This document shows positions 24,538 through 33,685 of a stretch of DNA of 38,210 nt, piece after piece. The notes under the pieces are model-generated. The model was not told where the DNA came from. It ran no database searches and saw only the letters and a program-made list of their open reading frames with translations. The translations under genes and the position numbers were made by a program. Origin of the DNA: Vibrio splendidus 12E03 (GTDB taxonomy: Bacteria > Pseudomonadota > Gammaproteobacteria > Enterobacterales > Vibrionaceae); the NCBI RefSeq assembly GCF_000272105.2, contig NZ_AJZD02000296.1, forward strand, positions 1 to 38,210. Direction: 5' to 3'. Each line of letters begins with the position of its first letter. The first letter of the stretch is position 1.

Positions 24538-25773
24538 ATGGGCTGTTGCGACGCTCCGGGCTTGATGCCAATTGAAGAAGCACTAGATAAGCTGCTATCA
24601 CCAATTCAACCTATTCAAACGACCTTATCACTGCCATTAGCAGAAGCATTGGGTTACGTACTTGCTGAAGATATTCTATCCCCTATTTTTGTACCTCCTT
24701 TTGATAACTCAGCAATGGACGGCTATGCACTGCGCTTAGCAGACCTAGAGAACGGTAAAGTGCTGCCTTTAGCGGGCAAGTCCTATGCAGGTCAACCATT
24801 TGAAGGTGAATGGCCAGCAAACACCTGCATTCGCATTATGACTGGCGCAAAGATCCCGGAAGGTTGTGACGCTGTAATCATGCAAGAAAATACTCGCGAA
24901 ACCGATGCGGGCATCGAAATTCAGCAAGACGACATCAAACTGAACAACAATATTCGCCCTACCGGTGACGACATCAAACAAGGTGACATCGTTCTTAGCC
25001 GTGGCGAACGTTTAACGCCTCGTGATATCCCAATGATTGCTTCACTCGGTGTGAGTCATGTGACTGTGGCACACAAACCTAAAGTCGCTTTCTTCTCTAC
25101 TGGCGATGAGCTAAAACCGCTAGGCCAGCCTCTTGAAGATGGCCAAATCTACGACAGCAACCGCTACGGTATTAAACCGCTGATTGAAGCATTTGGTTGT
25201 GAAGCGATTGACCTAGGCATCATCCCAGATTGCCCTGCAACGCTTAAAGAAACCTTCGAGAAAGCTCAAGAACTCGCGGATGTTGTTGTGACTTCTGGCG
25301 GTGTGAGTGTGGGTGAAGCGGATTACACCAAAGATATTTTGGAAGAACTCGGCCAAATCGGCTTTTGGAAGCTAGCAATCAAGCCAGGTAAACCGTTCGC
25401 ATTTGGTGAGCTAGACAACGCGTGGTTCTGTGGCCTACCGGGTAACCCTGTTTCTGCAATGATGACCATGTACGTTTTAGTTCAACCTATGCTGGCTAAA
25501 TTGGCTGGTCACACCGCATGGACAGCACCAGAATCGATTCCTGCTATCACTAAGTCTGCATTCAAAAAAGGCCCAGGCCGTACTGATTATCAACGTGGCA
25601 TCTACTCGATCGAAAACGGTCAGTTTGTAGTAGAAACAACAGGTAACCAAAGCTCCGGCGCTTTCCGCTCAATGAGCTTAGCAAACTGCTTTGTGGTACT
25701 AGAGCGCGAACGTGGCCGTGTTGAAGTCGGTGAAACGGTTCAGATTCAACTGTTTAACTCGACGCTTTACTAA
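24538..25773 (+). CDS. moeA: Molybdopterin molybdenumtransferase MoeA
   Basis: 411 residues. It inserts molybdate into adenylylated molybdopterin to give molybdenum cofactor, in the cytosol. Family segments in order: VPPFDNSAMDGYALRLADL, IMTGAKIPEGCDAVIMQEN, FFSTGDEL, the MoCF-type core VVTSGGVSVGEADYTKDIL, and AIKPGKPFAFGEL then CGLPGNPVSAM. An upstream TTG (24481) extends the frame, but the ATG at 24538 has AAAGGA before it and begins at the usual place. moeB follows 12 bases later, an operon order common in gamma-proteobacteria. No Moco-riboswitch-like structure stood out in the leader. Confidence 0.96.
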   Translation: MGCCDAPGLMPIEEALDKLLSPIQPIQTTLSLPLAEALGYVLAEDILSPIFVPPFDNSAMDGYALRLADLENGKVLPLAGKSYAGQPFEGEWPANTCIRIMTGAKIPEGCDAVIMQENTRETDAGIEIQQDDIKLNNNIRPTGDDIKQGDIVLSRGERLTPRDIPMIASLGVSHVTVAHKPKVAFFSTGDELKPLGQPLEDGQIYDSNRYGIKPLIEAFGCEAIDLGIIPDCPATLKETFEKAQELADVVVTSGGVSVGEADYTKDILEELGQIGFWKLAIKPGKPFAFGELDNAWFCGLPGNPVSAMMTMYVLVQPMLAKLAGHTAWTAPESIPAITKSAFKKGPGRTDYQRGIYSIENGQFVVETTGNQSSGAFRSMSLANCFVVLERERGRVEVGETVQIQLFNSTLY

Positions 25774-25785
25774 CGAGGCTTGCTG

Positions 25786-26535
25786 ATGGAAATACTGTCT
25801 GACGCAGAGATGCTTCGTTACAATCGCCAGATCATTCTCAAACAGTTTGATTTTGAAGGTCAAGAAGCTCTGAAACAGAGCTCAATCTTAGTGTTAGGTG
25901 CAGGTGGTTTAGGCTGTGCCTCTGCTCAATACCTTGCGACTGCGGGCATTGGTAAGCTAACGCTGATCGACGACGATGTTGTCGAGCTTTCAAATTTGCA
26001 GCGACAAGTACTTCACACCGATACTGATATTGGTAAGAAGAAGGTCGATTCTGCCGCTGAATCTTTGCAGGTATTGAACCCGCATCTGACGATTGAAACT
26101 GTCGAACACAGGCTTGATGACGAGGCGCTGGCGAAGCTTATTGAAATGCATTCACTCGTACTTGATGCCAGTGACAACGTCGAAACGCGCAATCAGTTGA
26201 ACCGCTTATGTTACGCATCAAAAACGCCTCTAGTATCGGGCGCTGCGATTCGCATGGAAGGTCAGATTAGCGTATTCACTTATCAAGATGAAAATGCACC
26301 TTGCTACCAGTGCTTGAGCGCTCTATTCGGCAACGCTGCTCTAAGCTGTGTTGAAGCCGGTGTGATGGCACCTGTTGTTGGCATGGTGGGCGCGGCTCAG
26401 GCTTTGGAAGCTATCAAGGTTATTGCCAAGTTTGGACAACCAAAGCAAGGCAAACTTTTGATTCTTGATGCCATGTCGCACAGTTGGCGTGAAATGAATT
26501 TAATGAAAATGCCTAATTGTTCAGTGTGTGGATAA
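25786..26535 (+). CDS. moeB: Molybdopterin-synthase adenylyltransferase MoeB
   Basis: 249 residues. An E1-like enzyme that adenylates the C-terminal Gly of MoaD using ATP, so that sulfur can be added for molybdopterin synthesis. It has the nucleotide-binding GAGGLGCASAQYLATAGIG, followed by LSNLQRQVLH and the family's DASDNVETRNQLN and SGAAIRMEGQI. The two structural zinc pairs are CYQC and CSVC at the end. An in-frame TTG lies two codons earlier, but the ATG at 25786 has GAGG seven bases before it and matches the E. coli start. It shares a promoter with moeA. Confidence 0.95.
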   Translation: MEILSDAEMLRYNRQIILKQFDFEGQEALKQSSILVLGAGGLGCASAQYLATAGIGKLTLIDDDVVELSNLQRQVLHTDTDIGKKKVDSAAESLQVLNPHLTIETVEHRLDDEALAKLIEMHSLVLDASDNVETRNQLNRLCYASKTPLVSGAAIRMEGQISVFTYQDENAPCYQCLSALFGNAALSCVEAGVMAPVVGMVGAAQALEAIKVIAKFGQPKQGKLLILDAMSHSWREMNLMKMPNCSVCG

Positions 26536-26566
26536 ACTAAATCATATCCCCTCTTATCGAAAACCT

Positions 26567-26596
26567 AAGCCTTGACTTTATGTCAGGGCTTTTTTA
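26567..26596 (+). terminator. Rho-independent terminator of moeA-moeB
   Basis: AAGCC-TGAC pairs with GTCA-GGCTT (one internal mismatch) around a 5-base loop and is followed by six T. Confidence 0.88.
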
Positions 26597-26611
26597 GGTC
26601 TCTACATCAGC

Positions 26612-26682
26612 TTCTCATATCGCTTTATCAATTTGAAAGACTTTATGAGAGATTAGTTTCATTTGAGTTCTCATTTTGAGAA
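26612..26682 (+). promoter_or_regulatory. Two SypG-binding-element-like sites
   Basis: Site A, TTCTCATATCGCTTT (26612-26626), and site B, TTCTCATTTTGAGAA (26668-26682), each differ at one fixed position from the V. fischeri SypG-binding consensus TTCTCANNNTGCDWN as I remember it. They are 56 bases apart and lie about 60-130 bases before a sigma-54-type promoter, where enhancer sites are expected. Site B is also a perfect palindrome (TTCTCA-TTT-TGAGAA). Confidence 0.5.
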
Positions 26683-26739
26683 TACAATAAAAAACCCAAA
26701 ACTTTAAAATATAAAAGTTAAAAATCAACGAGTTAAAAA

Positions 26740-26755
26740 TGGCACGTAACTTGTA
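26740..26755 (+). promoter_or_regulatory. Sigma-54-type -24/-12 promoter of the LruC-protein gene
   Basis: TGGCACG-TAAC-TTGTA matches the RpoN consensus TGGCACG-N4-TTGCW except for T in place of C at -12, with correct spacing. Transcription would begin near 26767, about 24 bases before the ATG at 26791, which has AAGGA at a normal distance. Confidence 0.6.
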
Positions 26756-26790
26756 AAAATATCTATACCTTCCATGACAAGGATGTAGAT

Positions 26791-28926
26791 ATGAGAATCA
26801 CAACGTTAAGTTTGCTATTAAGTGCGCCATTGGTCGCCAACGCAGCGCCATTCGATACCTGCCCTAGTAAGGCATACCTATTTCAGTCGAAACCCGTTGA
26901 GGTTTGGGGCGTTAACCTAGTTACCGGCTCAACCACTCTGTTAGAAGACGATACGGGTATGAATGCCAATATCAATGGTGTTGGTTTCGACTTTCAAGAC
27001 AGATACATCTACGGATACGACACCACCAACAAACGCTTGGTGCGTCTTGGTCAAGACTTCCAAGCGGAAGTCATCAATACCAGCGGATTACCAACCGACC
27101 ATACCTTCTATGTAGGCGATGTCTACGACCATGTTTACTACCTATACCGCACAGGTAAGGGGCTGTTCACTGTTGACCTATCCCCTCTCGATTCAGATCC
27201 AAATGCGACTGTTACCGTTAACAAATTTGTAGGCAGCCCAGCAACCGTAAAATTGACTGATTTCGCCTTTCATCCAAGCGATGGCTCTCTATATGGTATT
27301 GATAATAACTCGGGCGGCTTGTACCAATTCAACCCAACCACAGGAGCCGAAACCTACATCGGAGACACCGGCGAGTTAGGTACGTTCGGTGCTGGCTATT
27401 TTGATATCAATGGCTACTACTACGTATCTCGAAACCAAGACGGTAAGATCTACCGAATCAACCTATCTCCCGACAACGCTGCCAATATCGCAGCAGGTAT
27501 TGTTCCAGCCGATGAATTTGTACCGAATGGCCCAATTTCTGGTCAAAATGATGGTGCTCGTTGTGCTAATGCACCTGTTGTGGATGAAGACTCAAACATC
27601 GACTTCGGTGATGCTCCAGACAGCTACCTAACGTTACTGGCGAGCAATGGTCCTCGACATGAGCTTGATGGCATCACTTGGTTGGGTACAACACCACCAG
27701 ATGCAGACTTGGATGGTTACGTTACTCCACAATCAGATGAAACTATTGGAGTGGACGATGAGTGGGCTAACGGTGGTATCGGTTTTGTTACTGCGCTTGA
27801 AGCCGGGCTTGATTCAAAAGTGGTAATTGAAGCTTCAACAACCGGTTACCTTTCGGCTTGGATCGACTGGAACCAAGACGGTAGCTTCGATGGTGCCAAC
27901 GAACAAGTATTTACAGATTACCTGTTAGATGCTGGTGAAAATGAGTTATTCCTAAATGTCGATATCAACGCACTGACTGGTACCACATGGGCTCGATTCA
28001 GATTCAGTCAACAAACCAACTTAAGCTACTTCGGCGGTTCAACCTCTGGTGAGGTGGTCGATATTCAAGTCGATGTTCTTAACGATGGTGCCACCGCTCG
28101 TTACTTCCCAAGTGCTTCCGGTTACGCAACGCTCGCGTACGAAGATAACTGGCCATATAAAGCCGACTACGACATGAACGACGCTGTTCTTATGTATCGC
28201 ATTACCGAAATCCTTAAAGATGGAAAAGTCGTTAAGTCCACTATTGACGGCCGCCTAGCTGCTGTCGGGGCAACGTACAGAAATGGTTTTGCTGTTCGAC
28301 TTCCTAACTTAGACCCGAGCTTAGTGAGTAGTGGCAGCTCTTACATGAAACACAATGGTGTATTCACTGGCCTCGACCTAGAAGATGGACGTAGCGAAGC
28401 AATCTTTGTTATCGCCAATGATCTGACAGAAAAAATCAGCACTGGCTGTACTTTCTACCGCACCAGTAATGGATGTAAAGAGGATGAGCAGTTCTCATTC
28501 CAAATTGGTATTACTTTAGCCGGTGACGGTGTGAGTACAGGCAGTTGGACCGATATGCCTTACGACCCGTTCATCTTCGCAACGCCTGGGTATTATCACG
28601 GTGAAAACCTACCTCTACATCCAGGACGCAGCTGGGAGGTTCACTTGCCAGACCAAGCGCCAACCGAAGCATTTGATACCACTAACCTCTTTGAAACTGG
28701 TTTAGGCGTCGATGACAGTAATCCATCAACAGGTAAATACTTCAAAACAGTAGAAAACCACCCTTGGGCACTAATAGTGACTTCGGGTGACGAATGGGAG
28801 TGGCCTCTAGAGTACGTCGATATTGTTACCGCTTACCCAGAGTTTAAAGGATACGCAGAATCCGGCGGTGAAACGAATCAGACATGGTACCAATCGCCTG
28901 CAGACAACCAACGTTACGAACCATAA
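26791..28926 (+). CDS. Secreted GEVED/LruC-domain protein
   Basis: 711 residues with a signal peptide ending at about VANA (residue 18). Residues about 20-260 show repeated strand patterns with YGYD/LYGID motifs like a beta-propeller or DUF6923-type repeat domain. Residues about 271-430 start with DFGDAPDSY and include WIDWNQDGSFD and SGEVVDIQV, the marks of the GEVED domain. Residues about 450-705 have EDNWPYKADYDMNDAV, the start of the LruC domain first named in Leptospira. Function is not established for vibrios; an envelope or matrix role is inferred. It is followed after 11 bases by a ribosome-binding site and a lipoprotein gene, and preceded by a sigma-54-type promoter. Confidence 0.85.
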   Translation: MRITTLSLLLSAPLVANAAPFDTCPSKAYLFQSKPVEVWGVNLVTGSTTLLEDDTGMNANINGVGFDFQDRYIYGYDTTNKRLVRLGQDFQAEVINTSGLPTDHTFYVGDVYDHVYYLYRTGKGLFTVDLSPLDSDPNATVTVNKFVGSPATVKLTDFAFHPSDGSLYGIDNNSGGLYQFNPTTGAETYIGDTGELGTFGAGYFDINGYYYVSRNQDGKIYRINLSPDNAANIAAGIVPADEFVPNGPISGQNDGARCANAPVVDEDSNIDFGDAPDSYLTLLASNGPRHELDGITWLGTTPPDADLDGYVTPQSDETIGVDDEWANGGIGFVTALEAGLDSKVVIEASTTGYLSAWIDWNQDGSFDGANEQVFTDYLLDAGENELFLNVDINALTGTTWARFRFSQQTNLSYFGGSTSGEVVDIQVDVLNDGATARYFPSASGYATLAYEDNWPYKADYDMNDAVLMYRITEILKDGKVVKSTIDGRLAAVGATYRNGFAVRLPNLDPSLVSSGSSYMKHNGVFTGLDLEDGRSEAIFVIANDLTEKISTGCTFYRTSNGCKEDEQFSFQIGITLAGDGVSTGSWTDMPYDPFIFATPGYYHGENLPLHPGRSWEVHLPDQAPTEAFDTTNLFETGLGVDDSNPSTGKYFKTVENHPWALIVTSGDEWEWPLEYVDIVTAYPEFKGYAESGGETNQTWYQSPADNQRYEP

Positions 28927-29012
28927 GGAGAAACGCTATGAATACTCAAAATAAACAATATCGAGAAACTCATTGCGTTGATTCAAGTCGCAATCTCTTT
29001 GAGGAAAAACGT

Positions 29013-29558
29013 ATGTCTGTACAAAACACTTGGAACATGAAGAAGTCACTAGCCGTTATTTTAGCAGCAGCGCCATTAGTATTAGCCGGTTGTGGGGGCG
29101 GCGGTGGTGGTGGCGGTAGCAGTGCATCGACTCCATCGCCATCTACACCCTCGACACCTGCAACCCCGTCGAATCCGGTAACAGCAACGCCTTCGCCGTC
29201 TCCCGCGACAAGTGCGGTAGCAGCGCAAAGCTATACTATGAGTGATTTGGTGGTACCTGACGGGTTTGACTACAGCTCTGTTGAACAGTTTGATCTCGAC
29301 ATCGACATCAGCAGCATTTCGACAGATCGTTCTTTTGTGACCGTATACAGCCGCTTTAGCACAAGAGATGACTCAACCTTGAAGCCGGATTACTCCAGTA
29401 AAGTCATTGCAGGCCCATTAGATAATGGTGTGTTCGCCTCGAACTTTGCAGCACCGGTAAACCATGAAGCACTCTTGATAGAGATTTGGTTTTACGATGG
29501 TCAACCTCCATTACAACAAGTGGTTTCTAGCGGCGACTCTCAGATTGTCTGGCAGTAA
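29013..29558 (+). CDS. Glycine-tract lipoprotein, partner of the LruC-domain protein
   Basis: 181 residues from this start. A lipoprotein signal ends in the lipobox LVLAGC, followed directly by eight Gly and then a Ser/Thr/Pro-rich linker of about 50 residues, likely a flexible stalk. The C-terminal domain of about 100 residues (from YTMSDLVVPDGFDY) is beta-rich and unassigned. Three starts are possible: 28938 (strong AAGGAG, but a 33-residue tail before the signal), 29013 (GAGG eight bases upstream, chosen) and 29037 (MKKSLAV, no clear site). Co-transcription with the LruC gene is likely. Ser or other +2 residues cannot decide the final membrane, since Gly follows Cys. Confidence 0.75.
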   Translation: MSVQNTWNMKKSLAVILAAAPLVLAGCGGGGGGGGSSASTPSPSTPSTPATPSNPVTATPSPSPATSAVAAQSYTMSDLVVPDGFDYSSVEQFDLDIDISSISTDRSFVTVYSRFSTRDDSTLKPDYSSKVIAGPLDNGVFASNFAAPVNHEALLIEIWFYDGQPPLQQVVSSGDSQIVWQ

Positions 29559-29634
29559 ATCGTTTAACAGCAGGTAACTTGTCGTTAGTTAGGTCTATGA
29601 CGAAACAGAGTCAAATTGGTTGTTTGTAAGTAAG

Positions 29635-29660
29635 AAGTGAGCAGATATGCTCACTTTTTT
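29635..29660 (+). terminator. Rho-independent terminator of the LruC-lipoprotein operon
   Basis: AAGTGAGCA and TGCTCACTT form a perfect 9-bp stem with a 4-base loop and a run of six T. Confidence 0.92.
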
Positions 29661-29763
29661 GTTTTCGTCGAAGAGCGGTTAATTCAGCTTTCTTAGCGAG
29701 TAGCATTCACTTTACCACCAATCTCACTTATATTTTCAACATAACCTTCAAAGACTTACTCTC

Positions 29764-30078
29764 ATGAAACAGTTAAAAATAGGTCTATTTATCTTAATGT
29801 GTGGCGTAGGCGTGTTAGTTGCCCTTGCCTATTTCCCGCTAACCTCTGAGACGGGGCAACGCATTCAAGCCAAAGTCATTTCGAACACGCTGACTCAATC
29901 CTTAGATGGACACAGGCGTTATCTTACGGTTCAGACAAAAGATAATGACGTATTTCGGGTCTCTATTGCTCCTACCACAGACTGCCCTATTGATTCTGTA
30001 GTCTCGCTTGATACATTAAGTAACCAAATCACCGGACAAAGCAGCTATCAGTTAATCCACTGTAGAGCTGCACCTTAG
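29764..30078 (+). CDS. Small membrane-anchored or exported protein, unknown function
   Basis: 104 residues. One hydrophobic helix (about residues 6-24) with Lys before it acts as an uncleaved anchor or signal. The rest is a small periplasmic domain, probably beta-rich (YLTVQTKDNDVFRVSIAP), with two Cys (in TDCPIDS and IHCRAAP) that could form a disulfide. No family recognised. It lies 50 bases before the sulfurtransferase gene on the same strand. Confidence 0.7.
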   Translation: MKQLKIGLFILMCGVGVLVALAYFPLTSETGQRIQAKVISNTLTQSLDGHRRYLTVQTKDNDVFRVSIAPTTDCPIDSVVSLDTLSNQITGQSSYQLIHCRAAP

Positions 30079-30128
30079 CCGCCGATATAACAACAGCTAT
30101 AACTACAACAAGAATGGATATAACAATA

Positions 30129-30977
30129 ATGAATCAGCCACTCATCTCACCAGAACAACTTCAACAACGTTTGCTAGCAGAAGACAACATCATCATCTTA
30201 GACGCCAGTATCGAATTTCAAATTCCAAGTGAGTCTGAAAAGATCAAAGGACAAATGATTCCTGGAGCAATTCGTTTCGACTACGACAAAGACTTCAGCA
30301 ACAAACATACCCTACTTCCTCACATGTTCCCTTCCGAAAAACACTTCAACACTCGTGCACGTGAAATTGGTATCAACCAAGACAGCACGATTGTGGTGTA
30401 CGATAACTCCGGAACCTTCGCTTCGCCCCGTGCATGGTGGATGTTTATGGCAATGGGACACAACAACGTACACATTTTAGACGGTGGCTTGCCAGCATGG
30501 ATTGAAGCGGGTTACGCGACGGACACATCGTACAGAGCTGAAGTAACACCAGGCAATTTCGAAGGCAACATTCAAGACAACTACTTTGTGGATGCAAAGC
30601 AAGTCCTAAGCTATTCAGAGAACAAGAGTGCCAATATTCTGGATGCTCGATCTCAAGCTCGTTTTGATTCAGAAGTGCCTGAACCAAGAGCTGGATTACG
30701 CAGCGGGCATATTCCAAACTCAGTTTGTCTACCATTCGCACAAGTGCTGAACAACGGCAAGTTGAAACCACAGAGCGAGCTTGCAGAAATCTTTTCTACG
30801 TTAGACTTAACGCCAACTCAACCGATGTTCTTTAGCTGTGGTTCAGGTGTGACTGCCTGCATCATTTTGTTGGCTGCTAAATTGGCGGGATACTCGGGTG
30901 AAATGGGAGTTTACGATGGCTCATGGACAGAATGGGGTGCTAACGACAAACTCCCTATCGCCGTGACTAAAAAGTAA
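30129..30977 (+). CDS. sseA: 3-mercaptopyruvate/thiosulfate sulfurtransferase (SseA-type)
   Basis: About 282 residues with two rhodanese domains. The inactive N-terminal domain carries VVYDNSGTFASPRAWWM and HNNVHILDGGLPAWIEAG. The active domain has ILDARSQARFDS, RSGHIPNSVCLPF, and the catalytic loop CGSGVTA with Cys242 (numbered from 30114). CGSG(I/V)TA is typical of mercaptopyruvate sulfurtransferases, whereas thiosulfate sulfurtransferases usually have CRKGVT. It transfers sulfur from mercaptopyruvate to a thiol acceptor or cyanide in the cytosol. An ATG at 30114 is also in frame, but MNQPLIS at 30129 is the family-like start; neither has a strong ribosome-binding site. Confidence 0.88.
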   Translation: MNQPLISPEQLQQRLLAEDNIIILDASIEFQIPSESEKIKGQMIPGAIRFDYDKDFSNKHTLLPHMFPSEKHFNTRAREIGINQDSTIVVYDNSGTFASPRAWWMFMAMGHNNVHILDGGLPAWIEAGYATDTSYRAEVTPGNFEGNIQDNYFVDAKQVLSYSENKSANILDARSQARFDSEVPEPRAGLRSGHIPNSVCLPFAQVLNNGKLKPQSELAEIFSTLDLTPTQPMFFSCGSGVTACIILLAAKLAGYSGEMGVYDGSWTEWGANDKLPIAVTKK

Positions 30978-31363
30978 TTCAACTTCGCTTAATGCAACTA
31001 TTGGAATATACTGCACATGCATAAAGAGCTTACTGATAATGATGGCCCCACGTCTCATGAAGTAAGCCTCTATGTCGCAGTTAACGCTATGTTCATTTGA
31101 GACCAAGACTCGATTCACGCCGTTTGATTTGTAACCCACATCAACTTGCTAACCATAATTCGTGATTAATCATAGACTAATCGTTATCTACTTTATGAAT
31201 ATTAATTTTTCACTCAAGAATCTCTTCTCGTAGTCGTTACACTATTTAATCATTAATACTTTCATCTTTGATGTTTGTATCTTTCGTTGCATGAATCACG
31301 CTGACGAGCCAATAGGTCGTCGTCTGCACTCTGTGGAAAGCAGTAACCAACAAAAGGCATCTC
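30978..31363. other. Intergenic region without a recognisable gene
   Basis: 386 AT-rich bases between the sulfurtransferase and the phosphodiesterase gene. There is no convincing terminator after the sulfurtransferase. Short palindromes such as GATTAATC lie near 31163. The last bases carry AAGG seven bases before the phosphodiesterase ATG. No RNA gene seen. Confidence 0.5.
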
Positions 31364-33657
31364 ATGGCTCTATTTAAGAAAAATATCTGGTCTCTGTACG
31401 CGTTTATCGTACTCCTGACCCTGATACTTTTCGCCGCGTTGGGGGTAACAAATTGGAAAGCAAACAGAGACGACTTCACAGAACAGCAACACATTCAGGT
31501 GGAACTTTTTTCTAGCTCTGTCAACTCACTGCTGACCAGTCAAGAAGCCTTGTTAGAAGTGGTCGGCCATCAACTGGCTCAACAGTCTGACTTTACACGT
31601 ACTGCGTCTATCCAAATTAGGCCAATTTTAGACAAGCTACTGAAACCCACCCAGCTATAGCAGCATTTGGCTTGTTAAACACTGAGGGTGACTATCTCTC
31701 TGTCAGCTCAAATCTCCAACTTGCGAATCAAAAGAACTTACTGCAATACACGGCGACGAGAGATTCCTTTTTAGACGCCTTATCCAGCAGTAGCATGGTG
31801 CTTGGGCGTACTTATTATCAAGAGACATTGAAAAGCTTGGTTATCCCGCTGAGAAAATCCATTTCAATCGATGGCAAAAAGATCGATGCAGTCATGACCG
31901 CAGGACTACGATTAGACGCCACAATCGTATTTGAAAACAATGCCCATGCGGGAACTTTCAACACACTGAGCCTAATCAGAACAGACAACTATCGCCAATT
32001 TTATTCAAGTGATATCGAATCTGTAAGTGCGTATTCCGCTCCTGTCGCTAAAGATATCACACAACGTATTGAGCGCACCTTTACCGAACACTTCGGTATT
32101 AGCGTACAAGAAGCGATGAATGGGAAAGGAACCTACTCCTTTGTTGTCGATGATGAGCAATACCACTCTTTGATGAGCGCCAAATACATCCCAAACTACA
32201 AACTATGGGTGGTTGGACGTACTGACCTGGCTCACGTCGATAGTATATTTGTACGAGAGTTCAGCATCCTTTTCGTTGCCTTTATTTTTCTTCAACTCGG
32301 TTTCTACTTTTTGGTGAAGTCAATTGCCAAGAACGAACAACGCACTCGCAGCCAACTCATTTACCAGGCTAACCATGACCCATTAACCTCTCTGCCAAAC
32401 CGTTTGTACATGCGTAAAAATATTGGCAAATGGATTGACGATGAGTCAGAAGAATTTTCGCTACTATTTATCGATATCGATAACTTTAAATGCGTCAATG
32501 ACACCCACAGGCATGACTTTGGCGACAAGGTTCTCAAGCAAATCGCTTTGCGTTTGATGAGGTTCCGATCTCGCCTTAGCCTATTGGTACGTGAATCAAG
32601 CGATGAATTCTTGTTCTTAACGCCCTTGTCGAATGAAGCTGAGATTAAACGACTCGCCAAGCGCATAATTGAAGTACTTTCTCAGCCTTATGAACTTGAA
32701 AATGCTCAGTTTTTGTTAGGTTGTAGTATCGGCATAGCGCGTTTCCCTGAGCACGGAAAAGATCTGGATAGCCTATTACGTTCTGCCGATATATCGATGT
32801 ACAAAGCAAAACAACAGCAAAACTCGTACAGTATTTTCACGACGGAAATGCAAGAAGCGCACCTCTATAAAATGAAAGTAGAGCAAAGACTACGTATCGC
32901 TATCGAGAAGCAGACCCTGTTCATGGTTTTTCAGCCACTGGTTCGTGCAAATGAGAGTATTCATGGTGTAGAAGCACTCGTTCGCTGGATTGATGACGAG
33001 TTGGGCTTTGTTCCGCCAGATGTCTTTATACCGATAGCTGAGAACACGGGCTTAATGCAAAAACTGGGGACTTTTATTATTGAGTCCAGCATTATGCAAA
33101 TCGCCCACTTGCATCGAACAACGGAACAAAAGATCGGGCTCTCGATCAACATATCAGTGCGTCAGTTTTCTCATCGATCCTTCTCTGAGCACTTGTTCGC
33201 GACACTAGAAAAGTATCAACTCTCTCCTAGCTGTTTAACGCTAGAAATTACGGAGAGCTTATTCATTGAAGATGTGACTTTGGTGAAACCGACTTTTGAA
33301 GCCCTCAAAGAGAAGAATATAAAGATCTCTTTAGATGATTTTGGTACAGGCTATTCATCACTAAGCATGTTGAAAGCACTACCTATCGATGAGCTTAAAA
33401 TCGATAAGAGCTTTATTGAGAACATTGCTGTCGATCAGCAGTCACTCACAATGGTGCAAAACATCATCGCAATCGGTAAGAACTTCGGCATGGTGGTATT
33501 AGCAGAAGGCGTAGAATCAAACGAACACTTCGCAATTCTAAAGGCATGTGGATGTGACTTAATGCAAGGCTATTACTTCTCTCGCCCTACTCCTTATGAT
33601 GAGCTGGCTACTCACCTAAACAAGCAGATGACTGAGCACGCGGAATGTTCTGTTTAA
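31364..33657 (+). pseudogene. Membrane c-di-GMP phosphodiesterase (sensor-GGDEF-EAL) with a frameshift in the sensor region
   Basis: The first frame (31364-31660) encodes a membrane helix and the start of a periplasmic sensor, then hits TAG. The rest (to 33657) continues in the -1 frame from about 31642 (ETHPAIAAFGLLNTEGDYLSV), with no ribosome-binding site of its own. One missing G near CTG-GAA explains the join, which would give about 764 residues. Downstream are a second helix, a GGDEF domain with SSDEF instead of GGDEF, and an EAL domain with all key residues (EALVRW, NISVRQF, EITES, DDFGTGYSSL, KIDKSF, AEGVE, QGYYFSRP). The intact product would hydrolyse c-di-GMP. Natural inactivation and a sequencing error are both possible. 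Confidence 0.8.
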
Positions 33658-33685
33658 CAACGTGAGTTAAATAGACGAGCAAAAT

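Noticed and set aside
31640..31650. Programmed -1 frameshift in the phosphodiesterase gene
   Set aside because: The bases around the junction (CTG AAA CCC) do not form a slippery heptamer, since re-pairing of Lys-tRNA on GAA would mismatch. No downstream stimulator is obvious. A simple one-base loss explains it better.
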